Source: Paenibacillus rhizosphaerae
GTDB taxonomy: Bacteria > Bacillota > Bacilli > Paenibacillales > Paenibacillaceae
Assembly: GCF_014192015.1 (NCBI RefSeq)
Contig: NZ_JACHXJ010000001.1
Span: 558,001-622,000 of the forward strand
Direction of reading: 5' to 3'
DNA: 64,000 nucleotides
The position numbers were made by a program, and so were the translations under genes. Below, piece after piece: positions 8,720-16,659 of the stretch. The notes beneath the pieces are model-generated. The model did no database searches. It was not told where the DNA came from and was given only the letters and a program-made list of their open reading frames with translations. Each line of letters begins with the position of its first letter. Position 1 is the stretch's first letter.

Positions 8720-9370
8720 AATCTTGTTGGTGCTTGCGGTGCCGATGCTTTCCACAAGCGCGGGTTCAAACTGCGAATTCAAACAGGGTTATTTAACGGA
8801 AAAAAGAAAAGAACGGAGTTTATTGGGGAAAGGGTCTCACATCGTGCTTTCAAGCGTGTTGAAAATGCAGCGTCATGTTGGCGAAGCGGGTTGGCATCAT
8901 CATTTTTCACAGGTTGGATAACTTTTTTTAAAGAGCTTGGCCAGAATCACGGTGGACTTCGTTTTGCCCAAACCACAAATGACCCGTATTCAAATCGTTC
9001 GATCATGATCACTCTTTGAGGTACATTCATCTCATTACAGCACATTCACCTCTTTGCATAGAACACTCTTCTTTTTCAGCGCACTCTCCTCTTTACAGTA
9101 CATTCTTCTCTTCGCAGCACATTCTCTTCCTAGCTTCTTGATACCAGGTCTTTCACCGGCTAATGCTTTCGGACATTTCGATTCAGGGGCATTTTCTGTA
9201 CTCCAGCAGTCCGCACCCCGATTTTGGAAGCCTACAAGATGTCGTATTTCGTTGGAATCCGCCGCCCGAACATAGTACAATAAAAAGATAGATTGCGAGT
9301 TTGATAGATTTGCCAGGGGAATAAGTGGGAGCCACCCTTGGCAGCTGCAGCACGGAGGAGGAAAGACAGC
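8720..9370. other. Non-coding stretch between the pseudo-operon and rnhB
   Basis: About 650 bases without a gene I can support. Short open frames here have no ribosome binding site and no recognisable product. The only structure I see is the degenerate tandem repeat at 9011-9132, listed separately. A promoter for rnhB was not identified. Confidence 0.6.
9011..9132. repeat. Degenerate ~19-bp tandem repeat
   Basis: Six imperfect copies with a period of 18-21 bases; read on the minus strand the unit is close to GAATGTGCTGTAAAGAGGA. Copies differ at several positions but each keeps the GARTGT core and an AAGAG-like end. It is non-coding in any convincing frame. Confidence 0.6.
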
Positions 9371-10018
9371 ATGGATACGGAAGAGATTGAGCAGTCCCCG
9401 AGGGACCTGCTACAATATGAACGCGAATACATAGAAAGAGATTATCGGTACATAGCGGGTGTGGACGAGGTTGGAAGAGGCTGTTTATTTGGCGACGTGG
9501 TGGCGGCGGCCGTGATCCTGCCGGAAGGACTCATTCTGGAGGGCGTCGACGATTCGAAAAAGTTGAGCGCCAAAAAAAGGGACACTCTGTACGACGTTAT
9601 TATAGAGCAAGCACTTGCCGTCAGCGTCGGGTATGTGGATGCCCGAACGATCGACGAAATTAACATTAAGCAGGCGGCCCGCCTGGCGATGAAAAAGGCG
9701 GTGCTTGGCCTGACGATTGCCGCGGATTTTTTGCTGGTGGATGCGGAGCATGTGGACGTGCCTGTCCCACAGCTGGCGATCATCAAGGGGGATGCCAACA
9801 GCCAATCGATCGCCGCGGCTTCGATCGTAGCCAAGGTTAGCCGGGACCGGCTGTGTGAAGGGGAATGGGAGGCGAAGTATCCCGAGTACGGCATCGCGAT
9901 CCATAAGGGCTATGCAACCAAATTGCACCGCGAGCAGCTGGCGGCTCTGGGACCGACGCCGATGCACCGCCGGAGTTTCTTGAAAAACATGGAAGTCGTG
10001 CAGCAGACCCTGTTCTAG
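9371..10018 (+). CDS. rnhB: Ribonuclease HII
   Basis: A 215-residue RNase HII that removes ribonucleotides and RNA primers from DNA-RNA hybrids. The catalytic DEVGRG motif holds Asp32 and Glu33; the third acidic residue is in LLVDAEHV and the fourth is expected near IVAKVSRD. The GTPMHR-like end (GPTPMHRRSF) matches the family. The start is ATG 9371, with GGAGGAGGAAAG upstream; an in-frame ATG at 9338 would add 11 residues without a better site. It is followed by ylqG after a short non-coding gap. Confidence 0.95.
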   Translation: MDTEEIEQSPRDLLQYEREYIERDYRYIAGVDEVGRGCLFGDVVAAAVILPEGLILEGVDDSKKLSAKKRDTLYDVIIEQALAVSVGYVDARTIDEINIKQAARLAMKKAVLGLTIAADFLLVDAEHVDVPVPQLAIIKGDANSQSIAAASIVAKVSRDRLCEGEWEAKYPEYGIAIHKGYATKLHREQLAALGPTPMHRRSFLKNMEVVQQTLF

Positions 10019-10142
10019 GGCTGCTGTTTTTTTTCAGACAAATGAGAATTATCGCTTCGCGACGTCAGCTATTGTACTACAGCCTGCGGCTCTTTCGGCC
10101 GATAAATAAATAAGCGAAGGAATACGGAAGGGGGAGAGGGAC

Positions 10143-12173
10143 ATGAATATCGGTTCACTGCTGCGCGGCATGATGGGGGATACCAAAGCGGGCGAGACCA
10201 AACAGCTGGATTTGAAGGAAGGTCAAGTCGTGCGCGGCGTCGTGCTGAGCGTATCCGAGGACGGGCGGGAGGCTGTCCTGCAGATCCAGGGTGTCAAAGT
10301 ACGGGCGGCACTGGAAACGCCGCTGCAGCCCGGGCAGGCAGCGGTCCTGCAGGTACAGCCGGACAATGGCGGTGGCCTTCCGGTATTGAAATCGATGGAG
10401 GGTTCCCCCTATGGAGCCGGGACGCCGTTGACGCTTGCGGATGTGCTGCAATCGCTCGATCTGCCGGATACGCCGGAGAATCGGGCCATGCTGGAGGCAT
10501 TGCGGATTTCGGGCGTATATGTAACAAAAGAAAACGCGGCCGTCTTCAAAGACGCACTGGCATTAAAGCCCGCTGGGGTCAGTACAGAGCAGTGGCTTGG
10601 CGCCGCGGCGATTGCCAATCAGCGCGGACTTCCGCTGACGGGCGAAAGCGTCCGCGGGCTGCAGCAGGCGGTATTCGGGCCGCCGGTGCATCAGCTGCTT
10701 CAGGTGCTGGAGGAACAGCTGAATGCGTTCACAGCGCAAGCTGCAGCGGGTTCGGAGGAAGCGGGAGCAGCTGTCAAAAGCGGGCAGGGTGTCATGGCAC
10801 CACAGGCCCCGGGGCCGCCGCCGCCGTCTTTGTTACCCGGAGCGGGCGTGCAGCCGGGATTTGGCAGCACAGCGGCTCCTGAATCGGAGCCAACGGCCGG
10901 TGCCCGCACCCCAAGGAGCACCGAGGCAGAGGGGAATGCCGGGAAGGCAGCGGGGCGCGCGGCTGACGGATCATCCGCGGCCGGCACGGCTGCCGCGGCG
11001 TCCCATCCAGCGGCGGCGCTTCAGCCGCTGGTCGCCAGGCTGCAGGCGCTGCTGCAGCAGCTGCGCGCGGCACCGCTGACGGGTGCCGCTGCATCAACGC
11101 CCGCCCCGGCCGGCGGCTTCGCCGCGCCGGCCGCGGAACCTGCGCCGCAGCACGCGGCGCAGGGAGGCGAAGGCCCCGCAGGAACGGGGCCTTCGCCCAA
11201 GACGCCCCAGTCCCACGGCGCGGAGCCGTGGGTCGGGCGTCTCTTGAAGCTGCTCGGTGCGGAGCACGAGCAGCAGGGCGTGCGCGCGGCGCTGCTGCAG
11301 CCCGCGCAGGAGGCCCCGCAGGGGCCGGGTGCCGCGGCGGGGAACGCGCGGCAGGCCATGGCTGCACCGGCGGCAGGCCAGGGTGCAGCGGCAGAGGCAG
11401 GCCCGGCTCAGCCGGGGCCTGCGGCGGGAGCGGCGAGCGCGGCAGGGGCCGCCGCTGCGCAGCCCGCTCCCCAAGCCGCGGACGGTCCGGAGCTGACCGT
11501 CCGGGCGCACGCGGTTCAGCAGCAGCCTCCCGGCCCGGCGCATCACACCGTCCGGCCGGAGCAGCCGGCTGAGCCCGCTGCGCGGATGGAACAGGCGCTG
11601 CAGGAAACCGGGCAGCGCGACACGCTGAAGGGGCTCCTCCTTCAGCTCGTTCAGGACGATGCTGCGCTGCCGGCCTTGAAGGAAGCGGCACAGCAGGTCA
11701 TCTCGCAGCTGACCGGCCAGCAGCTGCTCCTGAACACGGACCGGACGGCGCCATTCGCCCAGGTTACGTTGTTCCTGCCGCTGAACGGGCCGGACGGGCA
11801 GGAAACGGCGTCGGTGCATGTCCAGTCCAGGCGCGGTCCCAAGGGGGAACTGGATGCATCCAACTGCCGCCTGTGGTTTGACCTTCAAATGAAGCATCTC
11901 GGGCAGACTCTGATTGACGTCCAGATCGTCGACCGGATCGTCAGCCTGAAGGTGCATAATGATCAGGAGTGGGCTCAGTCCCTGGTGGAGGACAGACGGT
12001 CTGAAATTGTGGACGCTCTATCCACGCTCGGCTATCAGCTTCTGACGCTTAAAGCCGGTCCGCTTCCGTCTCCGGGAGTCGAGCCGCCATCTGGTTTGAG
12101 TGCGGCCATGGGCGGTCACCGCATGGCGGACTACGTGCCGCAGAGCTACAAGGGGGTGGATATGAGGGTATGA
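10143..12173 (+). CDS. ylqG: YlqG-like protein with FliK-type C-terminal domain
   Basis: A 676-residue protein. Residues ~1-190 form a conserved N-domain (LDLKEGQVVRGVVLSVSEDG, then NRAMLEALRISGVYVTKENA). Residues ~190-500 are a low-complexity linker very rich in Ala, Pro, Gly and Gln, with much higher GC than its neighbours. Residues ~520-640 resemble the Flg_hook domain of hook-length control protein FliK (VTLFLPLNGPDGQETASV ... LWFDLQMKHLGQTLIDVQIV). This two-globule-plus-linker layout is that of a secreted molecular ruler, but the gene lies outside the flagellar operon beside rnhB, as ylqG does in Bacillus. The stop overlaps the start of the FlhB-like gene (ATGA). Function is not established. 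Confidence 0.75.
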   Translation: MNIGSLLRGMMGDTKAGETKQLDLKEGQVVRGVVLSVSEDGREAVLQIQGVKVRAALETPLQPGQAAVLQVQPDNGGGLPVLKSMEGSPYGAGTPLTLADVLQSLDLPDTPENRAMLEALRISGVYVTKENAAVFKDALALKPAGVSTEQWLGAAAIANQRGLPLTGESVRGLQQAVFGPPVHQLLQVLEEQLNAFTAQAAAGSEEAGAAVKSGQGVMAPQAPGPPPPSLLPGAGVQPGFGSTAAPESEPTAGARTPRSTEAEGNAGKAAGRAADGSSAAGTAAAASHPAAALQPLVARLQALLQQLRAAPLTGAAASTPAPAGGFAAPAAEPAPQHAAQGGEGPAGTGPSPKTPQSHGAEPWVGRLLKLLGAEHEQQGVRAALLQPAQEAPQGPGAAAGNARQAMAAPAAGQGAAAEAGPAQPGPAAGAASAAGAAAAQPAPQAADGPELTVRAHAVQQQPPGPAHHTVRPEQPAEPAARMEQALQETGQRDTLKGLLLQLVQDDAALPALKEAAQQVISQLTGQQLLLNTDRTAPFAQVTLFLPLNGPDGQETASVHVQSRRGPKGELDASNCRLWFDLQMKHLGQTLIDVQIVDRIVSLKVHNDQEWAQSLVEDRRSEIVDALSTLGYQLLTLKAGPLPSPGVEPPSGLSAAMGGHRMADYVPQSYKGVDMRV

Positions 12174-12472
12174 ACAGCAAGCCGCAGGATCCGTCGCCAA
12201 GTTTGAAAAAGGCCGTCGCCCTCAAATACGCGCCCGGTGAAAACGATGCCCCGGTCGTCGTGGCGAAGGGCCGGGGGAAAGTGGCGGATACGATTCTCGA
12301 GACGGCAAAGGAACACGGGGTTCCCGTTCAGGAGGACGCCGCGCTGGTGGAGGTCCTCTCCAAGCTGGACCTGGACCAGCAGATCCCGCCGGAACTGTAT
12401 CACCTTGTCGCCGAGGTTCTCAGCTATATTTACCGGGCGGACCGGCTCGCTCGGGAAAGGCCATACGAATGA
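12170..12472 (+). CDS. FlhB C-terminal-domain homologue FhlX (YlqH)
   Basis: A 100-residue protein that corresponds to the cytoplasmic switch domain of FlhB without the membrane part. KKAVALKY, APVVVAKGRG and the end PPELYHLVAEVLSYIYR line up with AVALKY, APQIVAKGQD and PADLFQAVAEVLAYVYK of the true FlhB at 43206-44294. The alignment begins just after the autocleavage motif NPTH (Asn276-His279 of FlhB), which is absent here. It therefore resembles a ready-made FlhB-C fragment. It overlaps ylqG by four bases and yraN by four bases, so all three are translationally coupled. Confidence 0.85.
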   Translation: MNSKPQDPSPSLKKAVALKYAPGENDAPVVVAKGRGKVADTILETAKEHGVPVQEDAALVEVLSKLDLDQQIPPELYHLVAEVLSYIYRADRLARERPYE

Positions 12473-12855
12473 ACGGGCAGGAAGGAAGAACCAAGGATAA
12501 CCGCCGCCAAAAAGGAGCAGCCGCGGAGCAGGCCGCCGCCGACCTGCTGCTCTCCACAGGCTACCGCATCCGCGACCGGAACTGGCGCTGCCGCAGCGGC
12601 GAACTGGACGTGGTCGCCGAGGACAGCGGCGTCATTGTCTTTGTGGAAGTGCGCAGCCGGAGCGCCGGCTCCGCTTTTGGCACAGCCGCGGAATCAGTTG
12701 ATTTTCGCAAAATCCGCCAGGTGCGCAGCACGGCCGAGGTCTATCTGCACGCACAGCGGCTGGAAAATCGAGAGGTTCGCTTTGACGTCGTCGCCGTAGA
12801 GCTGGGGCGCGATCTAAGCATTGCCGCGATTAATCATATACAGGGAGCGTTCTAG
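12469..12855 (+). CDS. yraN: UPF0102 family endonuclease-fold protein YraN
   Basis: A 128-residue protein of the YraN/UPF0102 family with the restriction-endonuclease-like fold. It shows GAAAEQAAADLLLSTGYRI, the acidic SGELDVVAEDSGVIVFVEVRSR core (E-x-D ... E-V-R, the PD-D/ExK-like site) and FRKIRQVRSTAEVYL. Cellular role is not firmly known; it often neighbours rnhB or comM. It starts at ATG 12469, overlapping the previous stop, and is followed by a terminator. Confidence 0.9.
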   Translation: MNGQEGRTKDNRRQKGAAAEQAAADLLLSTGYRIRDRNWRCRSGELDVVAEDSGVIVFVEVRSRSAGSAFGTAAESVDFRKIRQVRSTAEVYLHAQRLENREVRFDVVAVELGRDLSIAAINHIQGAF

Positions 12856-12870
12856 GACGAGCCGCATCAG

Positions 12871-12911
12871 TAATAAAACTTCCAAAACACGTTATTGGAA
12901 GTTTTTTATTA
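12871..12911 (+). terminator. Terminator after yraN
   Basis: Stem AAAACTTCCAA (12875-12885) with TTGGAAGTTTT (12895-12905) extended by AATAA/TTATT on the outside, and a T-rich tail. Confidence 0.8.
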
Positions 12912-12976
12912 CCCAATTTTCACTGAGTTGGGCCGATCCAACCGGAAACAACTTCATTTTGCAGCAAATATACTGC

Positions 12977-13045
12977 TTACCCCTCACCCACTCCTATAAT
13001 CCGCGGCCGGTCCAAATTCCTTTATTGGATCGCTTCCTCTTCATG
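12977..13045 (-). pseudogene. Remnant of a divergent comM 3' end
   Basis: On the minus strand this stretch reads EEAIQ, stop, RNLDRPRIIGVGEG, stop, against AEAIQYRNLDRPQITGVG, stop, at the end of the intact comM (14260). Over the best 50 bases 43 match. The Tyr codon of QYRN has become TAA. It lies in the same orientation as comM and marks the left side of the AT-rich islet. It is a broken, diverged copy of the last ~20 codons, not a functional gene. Confidence 0.75.
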
Positions 13046-13285
13046 ACCTCAACCAGCTATATCTGAAAGGTGGAAAATGGATGTGTTATTTGTAATTATT
13101 TACCTTAAGGTGAAGGTGATATGGACTAATCATAGAATAATCTAAGTAGAAGTGATGTATGAACTTACTTAAAATTGAATTTTTCCTAGGTATCAACATC
13201 AGAGGATGACTGTAATCATTTTATTGAGCTTACCTCAACCAAGTTCTTCATCGAAAATGGAAACGGCAATTTCGTGGGAGGGATT
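13046..13285. other. AT-rich non-coding stretch of the islet
   Basis: About 240 bases, clearly more AT-rich than the surrounding chromosome. I see no gene, and no promoter I would defend. Confidence 0.5.
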
Positions 13286-13645
13286 ATGAGGAACATTTTG
13301 AATTTTCTTGTTACCTTTTTGGTGTTCTGGATAGGCAATGAGTACTTTAATCCATATCTTTCGATAACAGATACAAAAACTTTGGTGATTGCATCCCTTC
13401 TTATGTTCATCATCAGCCTTTTATTCAGTTTAGCCATGGTACTATCGGTTATGTTGATTACTGTAGGGATTGGGTGTTTAACCACTCCGGCTTTAATGAT
13501 GGCTTCCATCGTGCTGACACCAATTAAACTTTGGCTTTTGGACAAATACCTGTATGGATTTGAAATACATGGATTGTGGACATATGTCATTCTTACTTTT
13601 GTTCTTAGCCTATTCACAGTGAAAGTAAAAGAGAGACATGATTAA
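13286..13645 (+). CDS. Small integral membrane protein, unknown
   Basis: A 119-residue, very hydrophobic protein with about four predicted helices (ILNFLVTFLVFWIG; TLVIASLLMFIISLLFSLAM, continuing into a second helix LSVMLITVGIGCLTTPALM; and WTYVILTFVLSLFTV at the end). The spacing of helices and the polar linkers resemble small YvlD/phage-holin-4-like membrane proteins, but I would not assign a family. ATG 13286 follows GGGAGGG at a short distance (3 bases), so the start is uncertain; GTG 13274 is the alternative. It lies on the AT-rich islet with codon use unlike neighbouring housekeeping genes, which suggests a different origin. Confidence 0.6.
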   Translation: MRNILNFLVTFLVFWIGNEYFNPYLSITDTKTLVIASLLMFIISLLFSLAMVLSVMLITVGIGCLTTPALMMASIVLTPIKLWLLDKYLYGFEIHGLWTYVILTFVLSLFTVKVKERHD

Positions 13646-13692
13646 AGATATGCAAAAACATGTGAGATCATATACGAATTGAGGAGGAACCT

Positions 13693-13878
13693 GTGTTTAA
13701 AAATAGACACTGGAAAAAGTATCTCATTCTACTTGCCATTATGCTGCCCGTTTTCTTTGTTTTTATATTTATGCTTCCACATGATAAACGGGTTATTGCA
13801 CTAGGGATTTGTCCATCAATATTCTGGATACTGTATTATTCATGGATCGCAGTGGAGAATAGAGAAAAAGATAGATAG
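13693..13878 (+). CDS. Small two-helix membrane protein, unknown
   Basis: A 61-residue protein starting at GTG 13693 with GAGGAGG about 6 bases upstream. It has a basic N-terminus (FKNRHWKKY), helix LILLAIMLPVFFVFIFML, a short loop HDKR, a second helix VIALGICPSIFWILYYSWI and a charged tail. It is probably cotranscribed with the membrane protein 47 bases upstream. No family is recognised. Confidence 0.55.
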   Translation: MFKNRHWKKYLILLAIMLPVFFVFIFMLPHDKRVIALGICPSIFWILYYSWIAVENREKDR

Positions 13879-14009
13879 AACAAATTTTAAATGAAGGATA
13901 ACGTGAAGTTTTATCCTGCCAAAAATGGCGTTTGACTACCCGATGGTTTACCTGCCAAGTTTTAAATTACATCCAGAAGAGATGACTGGGGTTTGAAAAG
14001 AGAACGGAA

Positions 14010-14040
14010 ATAACCTGCCTCAAATGGCAGGTTATTCTTT
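14010..14040 (+). terminator. Terminator-like hairpin at the end of the islet genes
   Basis: Perfect 10-bp stem ATAACCTGCC (14010-14019) and GGCAGGTTAT (14026-14035) with a 6-base loop, followed by TCTTTGTTTG, an imperfect T tract. Confidence 0.6.
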
Positions 14041-14108
14041 GTTTGTGAACCTGTATCCGGTCTCTTCTGATGATTTCGAGATGGCGCCTCATATCCCTGA
14101 AACGTCTG

Positions 14109-14201
14109 TCACTGCGCATCTAGCTGCTGATAGAACTCAACGTTCTTGTTTTCTATTCGAACGACGATCTGCATAATTTCATTTTCGTGATAGTAGACAA
14201 A
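14109..14201 (-). pseudogene. Possible short coding remnant
   Basis: On the minus strand 30 codons are open between two stops and read like protein (YYHENEIMQIVVRIENKN, then VEFYQQLDAQ). The pattern is faintly like the C-terminal part of FlaG-type proteins. There is no start signal and no upstream continuation, so it is at best a fragment. The rest of 13880-14260 has no gene I can support. Confidence 0.25.
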
Positions 14202-14259
14202 TTATTTACTTAAACCGTGAATCACGTTACTAGGGTTTATACCGCGAATTTGCTTCCTA

Positions 14260-15852
14260 TTATCCTACCCCCGTAATCTGCGGCCGGTCCAAATTCCGGT
14301 ATTGGATCGCTTCCGCCACATGGTTGAAGGCGATATTCTCCTGGCCGTCCAGGTCGGCGATCGTCCGGGCCAGTTTCAGGATGCGGTCATATGCCCGCAT
14401 GCTGAGGCCCAGCGTTTCGATCGTCTGATGGAGCATATCGGCTGAAGCGGAGTCGAGCCTGGCGAAGCGCCGGAGCGCACTGCCGGTCAGCTCGCTGTTC
14501 CAGCCGCCATACCTGCTGCTGTAGCGCTTTTGCTGACGGGCATGGGCTTCGAGCACCTGTCTCCGCATCTCAGCTGAAGACAAGCTTGGTGTATCCGTGG
14601 ACCATTCTTTGGGGCGGGGGACCTCGACTTGAAGATCGATCCGGTCGAGCAGCGGACCGGAGATTTTGGCGCGGTATTGGGCGATCCGGCTGAAGCTGCA
14701 TGTGCAATGATGCTCCGGGTGATCGCTCCCGAGATATCCGCACGGACACGGATTCATCGAAGCCGCCAGCATGAAGTGCGCCGGGAAGGTGTGCACGGCA
14801 CGCGCCCTGCTGATCGTCACCGTTTTGTCCTCCAGCGGCTGCCTTAGCACTTCGAGCACCTGACGGTTGAATTCCGGCAGCTCGTCCAGAAACAGGATGC
14901 CCCGGTGGGCGAGGCTGACTTCGCCCGGCTTGGGTATCGTTCCGCCGCCGATCAGTCCCCCGGCAGAGATGGTGTGGTGCGGGGAACGAAAAGGACGTCT
15001 GCGGATCAGTCCGGAGCCGGGTTCCTTCAATTTACCGGCCGCGCTGAATATTTTGGTCGTTTCGAGCGCTTCCTGCTCGGTCATGAAGGGCAGGATGGTC
15101 GGCAGGCGCTTGATGAGCATCGTTTTGCCGGTTCCGGGCGGTCCGATCAGCATAATGTTGTGCATGCCGGCGGCAGCAATCGTGAGCGCCCTTTTGACAT
15201 GGAGCTGGCCAAGCACATCGGCATAATCTTCCGCAGGAAGGTGGTCGGGTACGGAAGCAGCGGGAGCAGCCGGTGCTTTCAGCAGCGGGACCAAGGTTCG
15301 AATCCGGAGAGGCTGGTCTTTGCCAGGCATGTCGGCAGCCGAATGTTCTAAGGCTAGCTCACGCAGCTCGTTCAAATGCCGGATGGCATAAATATTCATA
15401 TGTTCGATTAAGGCAGCCTCACCGGCGTTTTCTTCCGGAAGCAGAACGGCGGTGAATCCCTCGCGCTTCGCCCTGTCCACCATGGACAGGACGCCGTTAA
15501 CGGGCCTCAGGCTGCCGTCGAGCGCCATCTCGCCGATGAGAAGAAGCTTCTCGTCCTGCGGAAGCAGGAGCTGTCCGCTCGTCACGAGAATGCCCAGGGC
15601 GATGGCCAGGTCAAACGCGGAACCTTCCTTTTTCAGGTCGGCCGGTGCGAGATTGATCGTGACGCGCTGGAGGGGGAAGGTGAAGCCGCAATTTTTGATG
15701 CCTGCGCGGACGCGCTCAACCGCTTCCCGGATGGCGGAGTCCGGGAGACCGATAATGCTCGTTTGCGGCAGTCCGTTGGAAATGTCAACCTCCACCTGAA
15801 TGATAACCCCGTCAATTCCGTATAAACATGTACTGTGCATTTTTCCATACAT
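14260..15852 (-). CDS. comM: YifB/ComM-family Mg-chelatase-like AAA+ ATPase
   Basis: A 530-residue protein of the ComM/YifB family, linked to natural transformation as a branch-migration helicase. The N-terminal ChlI/Lon-protease-like domain has DISNGLPQTSIIGLPDSAI and NLAPADLKKEGSAFDLAIA. The AAA+ core has Walker A GPPGTGKTM and Walker B ILFLDELPEF. Next come the cysteine-containing MNPCPCGYLG segment and the C-terminal lid domain. ATG 15852 has GAGGTG upstream, and MYGKM fits the family start. It runs against the surrounding genes. The 3' end is the real counterpart of the broken copy at 12977-13045. Confidence 0.93.
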   Translation of the reverse strand: MYGKMHSTCLYGIDGVIIQVEVDISNGLPQTSIIGLPDSAIREAVERVRAGIKNCGFTFPLQRVTINLAPADLKKEGSAFDLAIALGILVTSGQLLLPQDEKLLLIGEMALDGSLRPVNGVLSMVDRAKREGFTAVLLPEENAGEAALIEHMNIYAIRHLNELRELALEHSAADMPGKDQPLRIRTLVPLLKAPAAPAASVPDHLPAEDYADVLGQLHVKRALTIAAAGMHNIMLIGPPGTGKTMLIKRLPTILPFMTEQEALETTKIFSAAGKLKEPGSGLIRRRPFRSPHHTISAGGLIGGGTIPKPGEVSLAHRGILFLDELPEFNRQVLEVLRQPLEDKTVTISRARAVHTFPAHFMLAASMNPCPCGYLGSDHPEHHCTCSFSRIAQYRAKISGPLLDRIDLQVEVPRPKEWSTDTPSLSSAEMRRQVLEAHARQQKRYSSRYGGWNSELTGSALRRFARLDSASADMLHQTIETLGLSMRAYDRILKLARTIADLDGQENIAFNHVAEAIQYRNLDRPQITGVG

Positions 15853-15854
15853 AC

Positions 15855-15938
15855 AATAAAGCACCTCTATTCCCCGGCGGTTTCCCTCGAAAACTAGGTA
15901 GATCGCCGTAATTGACGGAAAAAAGGTGCTTCCTTATT
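15855..15938 (-). promoter_or_regulatory. Long-range stem covering the comM ribosome binding site
   Basis: In the comM leader the sequence around the ribosome binding site, GGTGCTTTATT (15855-15865 on the minus strand), is complementary to AATAAGGAAGCACC (15925-15938), with a 3-base bulge. Pairing would mask the GAGGTG site. Seen by eye; regulation is inference. Confidence 0.3.
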
Positions 15939-16047
15939 TTCGCTTAAGTTTACAAAAATTGTAGGACCGAAGGCAGCAAAAGTCAAGATGGAGGCATGAG
16001 GGAGGGGGAAAAGCGGCAAGCTTGTAAGGACGTGATTCACGGATGAT

Positions 16048-16085
16048 TTGTTGTTTAAAATTTAAAAGTATACAATGAAATTGTA
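16048..16085 (+). promoter_or_regulatory. ohrR promoter overlapped by an OhrR-type operator
   Basis: TTGTTG (16048-16053), 17-base spacer, TACAAT (16071-16076). The -10 is the left arm of a perfect palindrome TACAATGAAATTGTA (16071-16085), which matches the known TACAATT-AATTGTA half-site type bound by OhrR. Autorepression of the gene at 16183 is therefore likely. Confidence 0.7.
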
Positions 16086-16182
16086 GGGCATCAGTTGCTT
16101 CTGCAGAAGATATGGCGCAATTACTATGATAATGTGACAAAATTATGATAATATTATGACAAGAAGGCAGGTGAAGACGAAA

Positions 16183-16656
16183 GTGATGAAACCAAGTGAA
16201 ATGAATCCGCAGCTGCAGCTGGAAAATCAGCTGTGCTTTACCATCTATGCCTGTTCGCGAGAAATCACCAAGCTGTATCAGCCCCATCTGGAGAAGCTCG
16301 GTGTGACATATTCCCAATATTTGGTCCTGCTTGTGCTTTGGGAGCGGGGACAGTGTACCGTGAAGGAGCTTGGGGAGGCTCTTTTCCTGGACTCCGGCAC
16401 CTTGACGCCCCTGCTGAAGAGACTTCAGGCCGCTGGTCTGATTCACCGCGAGCGCTCTGCCCAGGACGAACGGAAGGTCATCATCACGTTGACGGACGAA
16501 GGAAACAAGCTGAAGGAGAAGGCGCTAAACGTCCCGGCCGCCATGCAGCAGGAGCTGTGCCTGAACGAAAGCGAATTCGGGCATTTGCTGGGCCAGTTCA
16601 AGAATCTGCTGAACCGCGTCCATCACAATAACGAACAGCAAGAGGGCAAGATGTGA
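16183..16656 (+). CDS. ohrR: MarR-family organic peroxide sensor/repressor OhrR
   Basis: A 157-residue MarR-type winged-helix protein. The N-terminal LENQLCFTIYACSREITKLY carries the reactive Cys (Cys18 with this start) that OhrR oxidises in response to organic hydroperoxides. The winged helix spans VTYSQYLVLLVLWERGQCTVKELGEALFLDSGTLTPLLKRLQ and the DERKVIITLTDEG wing. A second Cys lies two residues before SREI. GTG 16183 fits the AGGTGA site better than the adjacent ATG 16186. The expected partner ohrA is not next to it; a terminator follows directly. The operator upstream supports the assignment. Confidence 0.88.
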   Translation: MMKPSEMNPQLQLENQLCFTIYACSREITKLYQPHLEKLGVTYSQYLVLLVLWERGQCTVKELGEALFLDSGTLTPLLKRLQAAGLIHRERSAQDERKVIITLTDEGNKLKEKALNVPAAMQQELCLNESEFGHLLGQFKNLLNRVHHNNEQQEGKM

Positions 16657-16659
16657 AGA

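Noticed and set aside
8724..8921. Small frame after the transporter pseudo-operon
   Set aside because: No ribosome binding site and no recognisable content.
9035..9280. Minus-strand frame with repeating peptide (ECAAKR, RMYCKE, ESALKK units)
   Set aside because: The repetition comes from the underlying ~19-bp DNA repeat; period is not a multiple of three and there is no start site.
10098..10105. GCCGATAA upstream of ylqG as a SigD promoter
   Set aside because: No TAAA at the required distance; only half of the promoter matches.
10792..11957. Overlapping minus-strand frames opposite ylqG
   Set aside because: Open only because of very high GC; Arg/Pro/Ala-rich without domains.
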